NCBI RefSeq assembly: GCF_019127135.1
Contig: NZ_JAHOEA010000005.1
Coordinates: 36,259 to 100,258, forward strand
DNA from: Segatella copri
GTDB lineage: Bacteria; Bacteroidota; Bacteroidia; Bacteroidales; Bacteroidaceae
Direction: 5' to 3'
Length of the DNA: 64,000 nt
Shown one piece after another: positions 54,595 through 63,244 of the stretch (within the stretch, counting starts at the first letter, position 1; each line of letters starts with the position of its first letter). The notes under the pieces were generated by a model. The model saw only the letters and a program-made list of their open reading frames with translations. It searched no databases and had not been told where the DNA came from. A program made the translations under genes and the position numbers.

Positions 54595-55746
54595 TTAGTG
54601 AAAAATAAACGGATTGCCGTCTGCGTCCACGAAGACCTTGCCATCGGCATCCATTGCCAGAGCTAGAGGATCGAGGTCTTTGACTTCCAACGCGAGGATA
54701 GCTCCTCTGTTTGGATCCAGAAGTTCTGTAGAAACACTCGGAGACATGCCATGTCCGACGAGGACAGCATTCTCGAAGTGTACCGAATTATTCGGTGCCA
54801 TCCACCAGAGTACCTGCAGCTCTCTCGTAGGGTTCTCTATCTCCCCTGCATTGTCGAAAATGGTTGCACTTGGGTTGACCACCTTCGTGTCAGGCAGCAC
54901 CTCATCGACCGTATCAAGCATGTCGTAATCGTAGAACGGAATTCTACGGACGATGTTGACTATCTTGAATGGTGCGGCATCAGACAGTTCTACGCTTCCC
55001 GGATTGCCTGCTGCAGAGTATCTTGCTCTACACCTGATGCAGATGCGCTTACCCATCAGAGAGCGGTCTAGCGTGACTGATGCGCCATCAGCAGATACCT
55101 TGATATCTAAATCATCTGCAGTAATGGCAGAGAACTGCCCTCTATCACGGAGAATTTCCCAGACGAACAGTCTCTTCTCCTTAGCGCACTCTTCAGCCCC
55201 TAGGCGCAGAGAAGCGCTGATGACCTGCTTGTCGGTATCACGGAGCGGGTTGTAGTAGCGGTCTCCGCTTGACAGCAGGAGCGTCGGCTTGTAGATGGTC
55301 GCATTCTTGCAGTTGATGGAGTAGTCCATCGTAATATTGCGAACTTCGTTTGTTCGGGTGTCCAGGTACTTCGCCTTGAAACGGAGCAGTATCGGCTTCT
55401 GCGGTGCTGCGTTGATGTACCAGAGCAGCTTGCCTGCATCATTGCCTGACGATGTGATGACATGCTGCTTTGGTATCGTTACCAGCGCATTTCCCTCCAC
55501 TCCGTCTACAACTCTGTACCAAGCGATGTCGGTCAGTTCGCTGTTGACACGTCCACTCTTGAGTATGCCATCTCGGTCAATCATGCTTATAACCGGCTGC
55601 AAGGCGCATGGTGTCAGCCTGTAATCAGGAGAATACTCATCCTGATCAGCATCATAGGTCTGTTCGAGCGGAACGCTGCCTGATACGGACTTGGAGTAAT
55701 GTACCTGCAGAGGCGTGTACTTGATGTCTAATCTTTTGTATTTCAT
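54595..55746 (-). CDS. Phage structural protein, beta-rich
   Basis: This 383-residue protein is likely part of the tail or fibre base. It has alternating beta strands with Ig-like character (LLRFKAKYLDTRTNEVRNIT, CIRCRARYSAAGNPGSVELS) and resembles the 364-residue Ig-like protein in overall make-up. The C-terminus ends ADGKVFVDADGNPFIFH, a short DG-rich repeat. It is encoded 13 bp after the 500-residue gene. No enzyme motif or signal peptide is seen. Function is from position. Confidence 0.65.
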   Translation of the reverse strand: MKYKRLDIKYTPLQVHYSKSVSGSVPLEQTYDADQDEYSPDYRLTPCALQPVISMIDRDGILKSGRVNSELTDIAWYRVVDGVEGNALVTIPKQHVITSSGNDAGKLLWYINAAPQKPILLRFKAKYLDTRTNEVRNITMDYSINCKNATIYKPTLLLSSGDRYYNPLRDTDKQVISASLRLGAEECAKEKRLFVWEILRDRGQFSAITADDLDIKVSADGASVTLDRSLMGKRICIRCRARYSAAGNPGSVELSDAAPFKIVNIVRRIPFYDYDMLDTVDEVLPDTKVVNPSATIFDNAGEIENPTRELQVLWWMAPNNSVHFENAVLVGHGMSPSVSTELLDPNRGAILALEVKDLDPLALAMDADGKVFVDADGNPFIFH

Positions 55747-55759
55747 TTTTTATATGTTA

Positions 55760-57262
55760 TTAAACACATTCCAGTGTGATGGAATCTTGGGCGACCTCAT
55801 CGCCCAGGCCATCACGAAGTGTAACAGTTGCCGTGAACCTAATCTTAGCCGGAACTCCCTCGCTGTCGACGGAGAGGTCTGACTGGGTCAGGACGATAGC
55901 CTTGCCCGCCTTGGAGCCGACTTCGAGTGCCCAAATATTGTCGCTGGTTACTCTCTGTTCACCAGCCTTATTCTCCGTGTATCTGGTCCAGGCTACATCG
56001 CTGTCGAGGATATCTGAGGTGATATCCTGGCCGTAGAGCGTAGCAACGATAGTCAGCGGAGCCCGGAAGTTGTCGAAGTCATAGATCGTCTCGTCTTCGA
56101 GAAAGTCAATGGTGAAGGCAGGATTGCCCTCTATCATCGCCCAGTCGGTATTGTTCCATCTTGGTGCGGTATGGGTACCGGTCTTCTGGCATCGCCACTT
56201 GCACCCTGTATACCAAACGTCGGAGGTCTCGTATTTACCGGTTTCCGGATTGAGAGCTGAGCAGAAATATTCTGCTGTCTCTGACCATGGTCCCCGGTCT
56301 ACAAAATCGACAATCGGTTTGCCATGATAGTCAATCTGTATGATATCCTGGGTGATGATGCCGGCTGCATAGAGATAATCCCTGCCCTTGACGATAGGAA
56401 GGTCGAGCGACTTGACGAATTCAGGCATGTCGCCGAAGACCATGCCGTAGTTGTAATCGTCGAGTATAGGCTTGGTTACGCCCGTCAGCTTGACGATGCG
56501 CCCCTCGGAACTGGAGATGTAGAAACAGCTCTGCAGCGACTCATCGGTCTGGTTGCCATAACGGGCGATATTCATGAGCTCACATGGCGGAAAGTTCTTG
56601 CCTGCCGGAACTTCGGCATCAGGATAGAGGGTGACCTCGATGTAATTCTTAACCGCGTTGACGCTGTTGACTCTCATCCACGAGGTGTAGTAATCAGCCG
56701 AAGTGCCGGAATTGGCTGCCGAGGCGATGTTGTTGACAACGCCCTTGATGACGTTGCCTACATGCTGAGCCGTGAAGTATCCACTATACTTTGAGCGGAG
56801 GTGCAGGCCATAGCAGTTATCACCCAGGCTGTCAACGCTCTCGATGGTGTCGCTCTCTGTGAAGAAAGTGTCACCCTCCTGCGCTGACAGACGGTTGACA
56901 ATCAGCTCCATGACCCGCATGTATGTGCGGACGGTGATGCTCTCAACCTCGGCATTGCCTCTGTCATCAACCTGCCCTCCCTTGCCGTTGTATAGTCCGG
57001 ACACGAAGTCACCGAACTGTGCACCCGCCTTGAGCTGCGCCATCTGCTCGGAGATGAGTCCACGCAGGAAGGTAATCATGCCCTCGGCTGCATCGTCATG
57101 CTTGCGGCTGAGGAAGGCATCGGAGGTTTCGTCAGCACAGAAGTGCAGCAGCGAGAGGAAGGCGTTGCCGATGCGGTTTGCCGTGTTAGCCTGCAGGCGC
57201 CGCTCGTCTCTGATGCCCTCGAAGAGGGACTGAAGTGCACTCTTGTCTAATTTGTATGCCAT
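55760..57262 (-). CDS. Phage tail/fibre-related structural protein
   Basis: This 500-residue protein opens the fibre gene cluster and has its own -7 box 16 bp upstream. The N-terminal 120 residues are helical (ALQSLFEGIRDERRLQANTA, MITFLRGLISEQMAQLKAGA). Next is a segment typical of fibre or baseplate proteins in Bacteroidota prophages (GGQVDDRGNAEVESITVRTY). The C-terminal 150 residues are Ig-like (LTIVATLYGQDITSDIL, AKIRFTATVTLRDGLGDEVA). It may link tail and fibres. The family is not firmly recognised. Confidence 0.7.
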   Translation of the reverse strand: MAYKLDKSALQSLFEGIRDERRLQANTANRIGNAFLSLLHFCADETSDAFLSRKHDDAAEGMITFLRGLISEQMAQLKAGAQFGDFVSGLYNGKGGQVDDRGNAEVESITVRTYMRVMELIVNRLSAQEGDTFFTESDTIESVDSLGDNCYGLHLRSKYSGYFTAQHVGNVIKGVVNNIASAANSGTSADYYTSWMRVNSVNAVKNYIEVTLYPDAEVPAGKNFPPCELMNIARYGNQTDESLQSCFYISSSEGRIVKLTGVTKPILDDYNYGMVFGDMPEFVKSLDLPIVKGRDYLYAAGIITQDIIQIDYHGKPIVDFVDRGPWSETAEYFCSALNPETGKYETSDVWYTGCKWRCQKTGTHTAPRWNNTDWAMIEGNPAFTIDFLEDETIYDFDNFRAPLTIVATLYGQDITSDILDSDVAWTRYTENKAGEQRVTSDNIWALEVGSKAGKAIVLTQSDLSVDSEGVPAKIRFTATVTLRDGLGDEVAQDSITLECV

Positions 57263-57277
57263 TTGCTATTTTTGTTG

Positions 57278-57285
57278 CAAAGATA
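57278..57285 (-). promoter_or_regulatory. -7 box before the fibre gene cluster
   Basis: TATCTTTG on the - strand lies 16 bp before the 500-residue gene; TTT occupies the -33 position. The same arrangement (TATCTTTG, TTT at -33) occurs before the 354-residue gene at 62757-62764. Confidence 0.5.
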
Positions 57286-57317
57286 ATATCTCGATGGAAT
57301 CGGTAAAAATACGCTCC

Positions 57318-57857
57318 CTAGAGGTTGCGTGCTGCTCCTATGCCCCTGAAGATCTCTGTGAGGGCTGATGCCATCAGACCATTGTACCGGTCGCCGTAGA
57401 AGGTTGCCTCATGCTCGTTGAGCTTCATGACAGATGAGTAGTACTTCTGAGAGAACCAGTCACGGCGGCCTTTAGGTTCGCCACCGGCGACACGACCGCC
57501 CCAGGCTGGACCCACCTTCTTCGGTTTATCGAGATTGTTGTCTCGGCGGTATTCATCGCCCAGGAAGTTGAGGTCGCCGTTGTTGATGCGGTGGACTTTC
57601 TCGCCTCCCTGTGCCTCGGTCCACTTGTACCACTCATGTGCCGGACCTACACCTGCAGCTACATAGATACCGTACTGCAGGAAGTTGTGCTCAATTGTGG
57701 TCACAGAGCCCTGCTCCAGGTGCGCCTTGATGGAAGCGTATAGGCGGCCGGTATCGATGGTACGAAGCCGCTCCATGCGCTCTCGCCAGTAGTCGCCCAT
57801 TGCATTAGCCCATCCTCGCTCATATCTGAGGAGATCGTCTATTTCTGCGTCTGCCAT
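57318..57857 (-). CDS. HK97 gp10-like head-tail/tail completion protein
   Basis: This 179-residue protein contains a pattern typical of gp10-type neck proteins: IDTGRLYASIKAHLEQGSVT, then FLQYGIYVAAGVGPAHEWYK, with strong basic character. It overlaps the preceding gene by 19 bp. The C-terminal part (MKLNEHEATFYGDRYNGLMA) is helical. These proteins sit at the head-tail junction or tail terminus. The long Gly/Arg/Lys insert between (KPKKVGPAWGGRVAGGEPKG) is unusual. Confidence 0.65.
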   Translation of the reverse strand: MADAEIDDLLRYERGWANAMGDYWRERMERLRTIDTGRLYASIKAHLEQGSVTTIEHNFLQYGIYVAAGVGPAHEWYKWTEAQGGEKVHRINNGDLNFLGDEYRRDNNLDKPKKVGPAWGGRVAGGEPKGRRDWFSQKYYSSVMKLNEHEATFYGDRYNGLMASALTEIFRGIGAARNL

Positions 57858-58348
57858 AGGCTCTCGTCATACTGAATGTCGATAGGTTCGTCTGATGTGA
57901 CCATGAAGTAGAGTCCTGTGACGCCATTCATGGACCATCTGCCCAGTTCGCTCGAATAGACCTGCGTGAGGTCCAGGAACTCCATCTGTCCGTCGTATGC
58001 CTCTCGGCTCTTGTCGTATAGCATGCGACTGAGGAACTGGCGGAAGATATATCTGCAGATATTCATTTTCGCCTCTCGGTCTGCCATGTCATCGCGCCGG
58101 TACCCTGCCAGGATCCAGACGGTATAGACGTTGCGGTCGAAGAAGCCCTCTCCGATGGAATGGGTGTTGCTGTCAACGGTGTCTGACACCATGATGAAGT
58201 TGGATGCCTTGCGGAACTGCTGCATGACACCTTGGATTGAATCAGGTCCCGAACACTCTGTTGCGACGAAATTATAATCCCTGCAGGTTCTGCATTCGGC
58301 AGCCAGCTGCTTGAAATAGGCGATGGAATCGAAGATTTTCTCTGTCAT
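57839..58348 (-). CDS. Probable tail terminator/neck protein
   Basis: This is a 169-residue protein encoded between the 279-residue gene and the gp10-like gene, where tail-terminator proteins usually lie. A helix-strand layout is visible (SIAYFKQLAAECRTCRDYNF, NFIMVSDTVDSNTHSIGEGF, then VYTVWILAGYRRDD). It has no signal peptide or membrane segment. The call is from gene order and size; the sequence alone does not identify it. Confidence 0.5.
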   Translation of the reverse strand: MTEKIFDSIAYFKQLAAECRTCRDYNFVATECSGPDSIQGVMQQFRKASNFIMVSDTVDSNTHSIGEGFFDRNVYTVWILAGYRRDDMADREAKMNICRYIFRQFLSRMLYDKSREAYDGQMEFLDLTQVYSSELGRWSMNGVTGLYFMVTSDEPIDIQYDESLWQTQK

Positions 58349-58359
58349 GTGCTGTAAAT

Positions 58360-59199
58360 TTAACTATTTTGCCTGTTGCGTTTCTTGAACTCCTCTGCCT
58401 CCCGAGCCTTGTTGTCCAGCTCTGTGAGGGCAGCCCAGCAGTCTGTATTGTAGACTGCCTGCAGTTTGGTCACGTCACCATCGGTAAGTGCCCTGATCTG
58501 CGCCTGCATTGCTGGCAGGATGTCCTCACGCCGCAGCTCGCCGCCCTCTCTGGCTGGTCTGAAGAAGTGAGGGAAATTGGCGGCAAAATACTCCTTGACA
58601 CTCGAGAACCACATGAAGACTCCGAGGAGTTCGTAAGGTTCAAATTTAGCGGTTTCACTGGCAGAACCGCCTGCTGTTCTGTACATGAGTTGCGCCATCT
58701 TCAGCAGGAATCTGTCCTCCTGCTTGAGCATGAAAAGCTGGTAGTTCTTCTCGATATTGAGGTAATCGTAGAAGCTGATTTCGTGAAGCAGGCTGTTTAC
58801 TGCCTTCAGCTGAACGTCACTTGCGACCTGTAGAGGCCGAAAGTCCGTAAAGGAGTCGATGAAATCGAAGTTTTTGAGCAGAGAGAGGATTTCAGCAGCG
58901 CTGATGTATAGGACTCTCTTGCGCACTTTTCCAGTCTTAGCATCGCCATTTTCACCGCTTTCATCGCATTTAACGCTGCATTTCCACCCGGTTCTGGTGT
59001 ACTTATGTACGGTAAGTCCGCAGAACCTTGCGAGAAGGTAGCATTTGATAACGGTATGATCCTGGAACGTCGACATGATGCTAAGGACATAGCGCAACTG
59101 ATCCTCTGAAAGTTCCGCCCACGTTGACGGCGCCTTGAAATTGAACTCTTGTGTACCATCTTTATGAATTAAAAACGAAGGCAGGTTTTGATTTTTCAT
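58360..59199 (-). CDS. Phage protein of unknown function (head-tail region)
   Basis: This is a 279-residue protein read from the ATG at 59199 (MKNQNLPSFLIHKDGTQEFN). The open frame continues upstream to 59298, but that leader is poor coding sequence overlapping the previous gene. It is mostly helical (AELSEDQLRYVLSIMSTFQD, IMSTFQDHTVIKCYLLARFC) with a basic C-terminus (KAREAEEFKKRNRQNS). It overlaps the preceding gene by 38 bp and is 11 bp before the next. No domain is recognised; assembly chaperone or minor structural protein are possible. Confidence 0.6.
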   Translation of the reverse strand: MKNQNLPSFLIHKDGTQEFNFKAPSTWAELSEDQLRYVLSIMSTFQDHTVIKCYLLARFCGLTVHKYTRTGWKCSVKCDESGENGDAKTGKVRKRVLYISAAEILSLLKNFDFIDSFTDFRPLQVASDVQLKAVNSLLHEISFYDYLNIEKNYQLFMLKQEDRFLLKMAQLMYRTAGGSASETAKFEPYELLGVFMWFSSVKEYFAANFPHFFRPAREGGELRREDILPAMQAQIRALTDGDVTKLQAVYNTDCWAALTELDNKAREAEEFKKRNRQNS

Positions 59200-59995
59200 T
59201 CTGAAATTCTTTGAAATGATTAGCCTTATATGCCGATGAATTCGCATATAACGGGAATTTATCGAGATTTGCATCAAAGTATCTGAGCAGTCTCGCACGC
59301 TCGTTGGAATAGGCTGTCAGCAAACCCTCAGCCAGGAAGATCATGCATCTGCGCACCTTGAAGATGATTTCTACAGCTTTGTCATCCTTGTCCTTGGCTC
59401 CCCGCTCCATCTCTAGCAGATCATCCATCTGCTCGTCAGATATGACCCTTCGCATCACCCCATCAGCTTCGTAGAGTGCTGACAGTTTATCCTTCCACTG
59501 CTTGGATGATAGCTCCTGCTTCACCTGGAAGGCATACTGCTCGATGCTGAAGACTAGAAGCGGTATGCTCATCTTCGCCTGCAGGCTCTCACCCCACCCT
59601 TCTGTTGCAGACAACCAGGTAATCATTTCGCCCTCTGCCTTCAAGCATGCGACCATACACTGCTCTATCAGCGCCTCTACTCTCGCAGATGATGCAGGAG
59701 AGACCTCGTTGTTGGCAACTACTCCGAAGCCTGTCGGAGTGAGTACCAGGTCGAGATGGCGAACGTTGCCGAGGAATGCAGTCAGGCACACTGCCTTGAC
59801 AACTGCAGCCGATAGCCGTTCATTTGTCTCCAGCGCTTCCTCACCAACGTAGCCGAGGAAGCGCTTCTGAATATTGTTGTATGCCTCATAGAAATGAGGT
59901 CTCACAGACTCGAACACCTCAGAGTGCGAGCTTGTCGCTACGAGGATGCTCTGCTCGAAGTCATCCTTGCTGATTTGAATCTTCATTTTTGCCAT
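59162..59995 (-). CDS. Phage protein of unknown function after the portal
   Basis: This 277-residue protein is largely helical, with a start overlapping the portal's 3' end by 35 bp (an ATG at 59986 is an alternative). Visible parts are FEQSILVATSSHSEVFESVR, VVKAVCLTAFLGNVRHLDLV and ACLKAEGEMITWLSATEGWG. In many phages the gene after portal encodes a protease or scaffold, but no protease motif is visible and the protein does not resemble a coat protein. It may be a connector. I do not recognise the family with confidence. Confidence 0.6.
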   Translation of the reverse strand: MAKMKIQISKDDFEQSILVATSSHSEVFESVRPHFYEAYNNIQKRFLGYVGEEALETNERLSAAVVKAVCLTAFLGNVRHLDLVLTPTGFGVVANNEVSPASSARVEALIEQCMVACLKAEGEMITWLSATEGWGESLQAKMSIPLLVFSIEQYAFQVKQELSSKQWKDKLSALYEADGVMRRVISDEQMDDLLEMERGAKDKDDKAVEIIFKVRRCMIFLAEGLLTAYSNERARLLRYFDANLDKFPLYANSSAYKANHFKEFQNEKSKPAFVFNS

Positions 59996-61424
59996 TATTG
60001 TTTGAAACTATTGATGTCTGTTGGTCCTTATTTTTGTCTAGTGTCGTGAGTTCTATCATCGGCACGTCTACGGTCACTCCTCGGTCGGCATAGCCATTGT
60101 AGTGGGAGATGACGTGGTAAGGCTTGCACATGATGTCGTGGCAAGCCTTCTCGAGCGACTGCTTGAGGATGAAGAGCTCTCGCTTGTCTGAGCCGGAATT
60201 GTTCATCTGACTCTTGCCTGGTGTGGCTCCGATGAGGTTTGGATGCACGCCCAGCGAGAAGCAGAGGGCGTTGGATGCCTCGCTCATGTCGTCTGCCCAG
60301 TCGCCACCCTCCTTCTTGCTGCCCTCAGAGAGGTTGATGATGCGCACCATGCGCTGCTCCTTGCCGTTGGGGTCGAAGTAATAGCCCGTGATGAGCGCCT
60401 TGCCGGCATTCTCCGGACCGCACACGAAGTTGATGATGTTGTCCTTCTCCTGCAGGATGCGCTCCTTGCGCTTATCCGGGTCGATGATGTCCTCGTTGTT
60501 GCAGAGTTCCTCCCAGTAGTCGCGGTGCACCTCTATCTGGATGCGAGGAGCGGAGGTGTTCTTGATCATGTAGCGCTTGCCGATGCCGATGAGACGGTAG
60601 ATGTCGTACCAGGCATCGTCGAAGATGCTGGCATAGTATGGTATCGGATAGTACTGCAGTCCGGGTGTCGGAATGCGTGAAATGATGGCAAACTTGCAGT
60701 CCTTGCCCATCTCAGGAGCCTTGCCCCTGATGCCGGTATATGGATCCGGAGCCTTGCCCATGCGCGCCATGAGGTCGCCCAGCGGGTCGTAGAGGTCGAG
60801 GAGCGGGATGACTTCGGTGTGGACAGGCGACATGACGTTGCGGAAGTCGCCGAAGAAGACATGCTCTATGCGTCCCTTCTCATTTGGTACCTCCAGGCGG
60901 CAGTAGGAAACGTCCTTGTGGCGGATGTTGACTATCTTGGAGTGGTCACGGCTCAGGATGATGACCTCTACCGACCAGAAGAAGAACTTCATATCTGTAG
61001 CCTGCTGCATGAAGACCTCATGGATGGAGTTCTTCAGGCAGAAGTCGCGAATCTCTGCGTCGGTGGTGTCCTGCTTGGTCTCCCTGTCCATGAAGCGCAC
61101 GCCCTGCCCGTAGCAGCACTGGACGTTGAAAGCCATGGCTCGCTGCGCCACCATGTTGCGGCGCAGCAACTGCTGCAGGGTGTATGGCATGTCGTTGTCA
61201 TCGCCATAGTTCACATACTCGAAGAGCTTGCCGTCTGAAGTCTCCAGGATGCCCGTGGTGGCATCGCCCACCTCTCCAGAACCCAGGAAACTGGTATCCT
61301 GCCCATACTGCTGCTCGATGGTGGTGGAGTCTGTTACCCTGCTCACGCCCTCTGCCACGAGAGCGTAGCGGCTGTAGGAACCGCTGGTTCCTACTTGCTG
61401 AAGCTGATATTTTTTCTGTTTCAT
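59961..61424 (-). CDS. Phage portal protein
   Basis: This 487-residue protein is the likely portal, the ring through which DNA enters the head. The ATG at 61424 (MKQKKYQLQQVG) is preferred to one at 61526, because it follows the preceding stop by one base. Portal-like features are the stem and wing regions (AFNVQCCYGQGVRFMDRETK, DVSYCRLEVPNEKGRIEHVF), IFDDAWYDIYRLIGIGKRYM, and the C-terminal SLGVHPNLIGATPGKSQMNN followed by GSDKRELFILKQSLEKACHD, as in portals of Bacteroidota prophages. It shares a 35-bp overlap with the next gene. Confidence 0.75.
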   Translation of the reverse strand: MKQKKYQLQQVGTSGSYSRYALVAEGVSRVTDSTTIEQQYGQDTSFLGSGEVGDATTGILETSDGKLFEYVNYGDDNDMPYTLQQLLRRNMVAQRAMAFNVQCCYGQGVRFMDRETKQDTTDAEIRDFCLKNSIHEVFMQQATDMKFFFWSVEVIILSRDHSKIVNIRHKDVSYCRLEVPNEKGRIEHVFFGDFRNVMSPVHTEVIPLLDLYDPLGDLMARMGKAPDPYTGIRGKAPEMGKDCKFAIISRIPTPGLQYYPIPYYASIFDDAWYDIYRLIGIGKRYMIKNTSAPRIQIEVHRDYWEELCNNEDIIDPDKRKERILQEKDNIINFVCGPENAGKALITGYYFDPNGKEQRMVRIINLSEGSKKEGGDWADDMSEASNALCFSLGVHPNLIGATPGKSQMNNSGSDKRELFILKQSLEKACHDIMCKPYHVISHYNGYADRGVTVDVPMIELTTLDKNKDQQTSIVSNNNGKNEDSNQQG

Positions 61425-61425
61425 G

Positions 61426-61674
61426 TCATAAATATACTGGTAAGCCCAGGAACTGGTGAATGTAGATATCCGGAACGGTGCGAACCTCGGCATTTGCCGG
61501 ATTGACGAGGCGGTGGAATCCGCCACGCCAACTGCTGCCCCTGACCAGCCATCCTGTATAGTCGACGGTCTCGCCGTCTGATGTCCACGCCTTCAGGTTA
61601 ATGGTTGAGCGGTCTCGCTCTGCCTTGGCCAGGAGGCGCAGCACCTCTGTGAGGTGGTAAGCCGTGCGTCTCAT
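61426..61674 (-). CDS. Small phage protein of unknown function
   Basis: This 82-residue protein (MRRTAYHLTEVLRLLAKAER, WTSDGETVDYTGWLVRGSSW, IYIHQFLGLPVYL) is coupled on both sides. Its ATG shares one base with the stop of the 354-residue gene, and its stop is one base before the portal ATG. It is basic with a few strands. Such small genes between minor structural genes are common; role unknown. Confidence 0.65.
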   Translation of the reverse strand: MRRTAYHLTEVLRLLAKAERDRSTINLKAWTSDGETVDYTGWLVRGSSWRGGFHRLVNPANAEVRTVPDIYIHQFLGLPVYL

Positions 61675-62738
61675 CAGTTGAAGGTGTTGTCAAAGGTGTT
61701 GTCGAAGATACGGCCGGCTCGCTGCAGGTCAAGCACGTTGTGCTGGCGCTGTGCGTAGGTGTAGCTGAAGGTGAAGCGTGGCACGCTGTCGCGCAGGTTG
61801 TCACGTTTGGATTTTGAGTCTGACAGGGTGACGCGCTTGCCCACCTTGGCAACGCCTCCGATGAAGTTGACCAGATAAACCTCGTCTGAGCGGAAAAGAT
61901 CATCTGCCCAGTTTGCCATGTCTGTGCCCAGATAGCCCGTATCGGCGTTGAAGGTGCGCTGCTCGGTGATGCGGTAGTTTACCCTGATGCCGCCCATGTA
62001 GGCTGCATCGCGGGTGTACTGCGGGTCTACTTCGTGCTTGCCTGTGCAGTAGATGAGCTCCTGGCAGCCGAAGCTGTTGGTGAAGAGCAGAGTAGGCGCC
62101 ACATCACGCTCCTCGCTGTCTATGATGAAGGTCATGGAGCGTGAGCCTGCCTCTACCACGTAGTAGAGAAGGTCGGTGTCCTCTGTCTCGAACCGTGACG
62201 GAGAGACGTCGATGGTGGTGTAGAGGTCGTTGCCGCCGGTGGCTGGTGCGGTAAACAGTTTTGTGGTTTTGTCGGAATAGTGTGCGGTGACTTGTGCCGC
62301 TTCCTTGCCCATGTAGTGGAGATACTCAAGTCGCCCCATGTAGGTGGTCTTGTGTCCATCGAGCAGGGTTAGGAAGTGGGTTGTGAGGAATGTAGAGCAG
62401 TCCACGCCCACGATGTCTACGGTAGAATAGTAGACCTGAAGGTTGACTGTCTGCGTATCGGTGACTGTTGCCGAGTCGGTGTCTCCGGAGTCCGGAACCT
62501 GTTGCTCGGCGATGGTGATGGTGGCTGTGACTGCCAGCCTCCGACGTGCATAGGGACGGAAGATGTCGGCAAGGTCGCTCACTCTGACCTCTCCATCGGC
62601 AGGATAGAGATACTCATCGTAGATGGTATCATCACCTATCTTGATGGTGACGAGCATGCGGGTCTTGGCCGTAAGAATGTCGATGTCGGGGATGTTCTCA
62701 AGGAAGAAACTGCCCGACGGAAGTGATGTGATGGTCAT
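61674..62738 (-). CDS. Phage structural-type protein of unknown function
   Basis: This 354-residue protein is the first gene of the structural operon, behind a terminator-promoter pair. It is beta-rich and starts MTITSLPSGSFFLENIPDID, then KTRMLVTIKIGDDTIYDEYL, which resembles virion beta-sandwich proteins. Later parts are YVVEAGSRSMTFIIDSEERD and LLFTNSFGCQELIYCTGKHE. It has no signal peptide, helix pair or catalytic motif. A tail, neck or head-decoration role is plausible; gene order before a portal is unusual. Confidence 0.6.
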   Translation of the reverse strand: MTITSLPSGSFFLENIPDIDILTAKTRMLVTIKIGDDTIYDEYLYPADGEVRVSDLADIFRPYARRRLAVTATITIAEQQVPDSGDTDSATVTDTQTVNLQVYYSTVDIVGVDCSTFLTTHFLTLLDGHKTTYMGRLEYLHYMGKEAAQVTAHYSDKTTKLFTAPATGGNDLYTTIDVSPSRFETEDTDLLYYVVEAGSRSMTFIIDSEERDVAPTLLFTNSFGCQELIYCTGKHEVDPQYTRDAAYMGGIRVNYRITEQRTFNADTGYLGTDMANWADDLFRSDEVYLVNFIGGVAKVGKRVTLSDSKSKRDNLRDSVPRFTFSYTYAQRQHNVLDLQRAGRIFDNTFDNTFN

Positions 62739-62756
62739 ATATTATCTTTTTTGATG

Positions 62757-62764
62757 CAAAGATA
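62757..62764 (-). promoter_or_regulatory. -7 box of the structural operon
   Basis: TATCTTTG on the - strand lies 19 bp before the 354-residue gene, with TTT at the -33 position, directly after the terminator at 62788-62823. Confidence 0.55.
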
Positions 62765-62779
62765 ATATGGAGATGGTAA

Positions 62780-62823
62780 AAATAAAAATACGGCTGACTA
62801 CCCTCACGGGCGGTCAGCCGTAT
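62780..62823 (-). terminator. Terminator before the structural operon
   Basis: The perfect 11-bp arms ATACGGCTGAC (62788-62798) and GTCAGCCGTAT (62813-62823) are followed on the - strand by TTTTTATTTTT. The architecture and outer bases (ATACGGC/GCCGTAT) are the same as at 47896-47930. Confidence 0.85.
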
Positions 62824-62921
62824 CAAAGCTTTTCAAAACTTTGTAAAATTTTTCGTGCTGCAAAGGTACGAAAAATTATGCATAACACATGGTAGTATAA
62901 TAAAATATATGAGTTTTTAAC

Positions 62922-63227
62922 TTAAACCAGGCTGTCTGGCCTGACAACTCTCTCCCAGATAACCCATGCCACGGTTCCGTCTGGCTGCGTGGCTAAATAG
63001 TAGCCATGCTCCTGAAGATACTGGTTGACGGCTTCTATTCTGACACCGCCCATGTCATCAAGTTCCGTGGCGATATCCTGGGTCGTTTTGAAACTCTTCT
63101 TGTATTCAAGACCGGTGTCTTCATCCTTCACAGGGAGGCAGCTGCGGAAGTGGAAGTAAGCGTCGAGCAGGTCCTGCTCAAACTGCTCGCTGTTGAATTT
63201 TTCTGTATTTCTTGGCATAATCTTCAT
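62922..63227 (-). CDS. Small phage protein, possibly DNA-binding
   Basis: This 101-residue protein has a helix-turn-helix-like stretch (SFKTTQDIATELDDMGGVRI and EAVNQYLQEHGYYLA) and ends in a short strand hairpin (ATQPDGTVAWVIWERVV). It could be a late transcription regulator or a small terminase-related factor. The family is not recognised. It is the last gene before the terminator at 62788-62823 and 17 bp after its neighbour. Confidence 0.55.
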   Translation of the reverse strand: MKIMPRNTEKFNSEQFEQDLLDAYFHFRSCLPVKDEDTGLEYKKSFKTTQDIATELDDMGGVRIEAVNQYLQEHGYYLATQPDGTVAWVIWERVVRPDSLV

Positions 63228-63244
63228 TTTTTAAAGGGTTAAAC

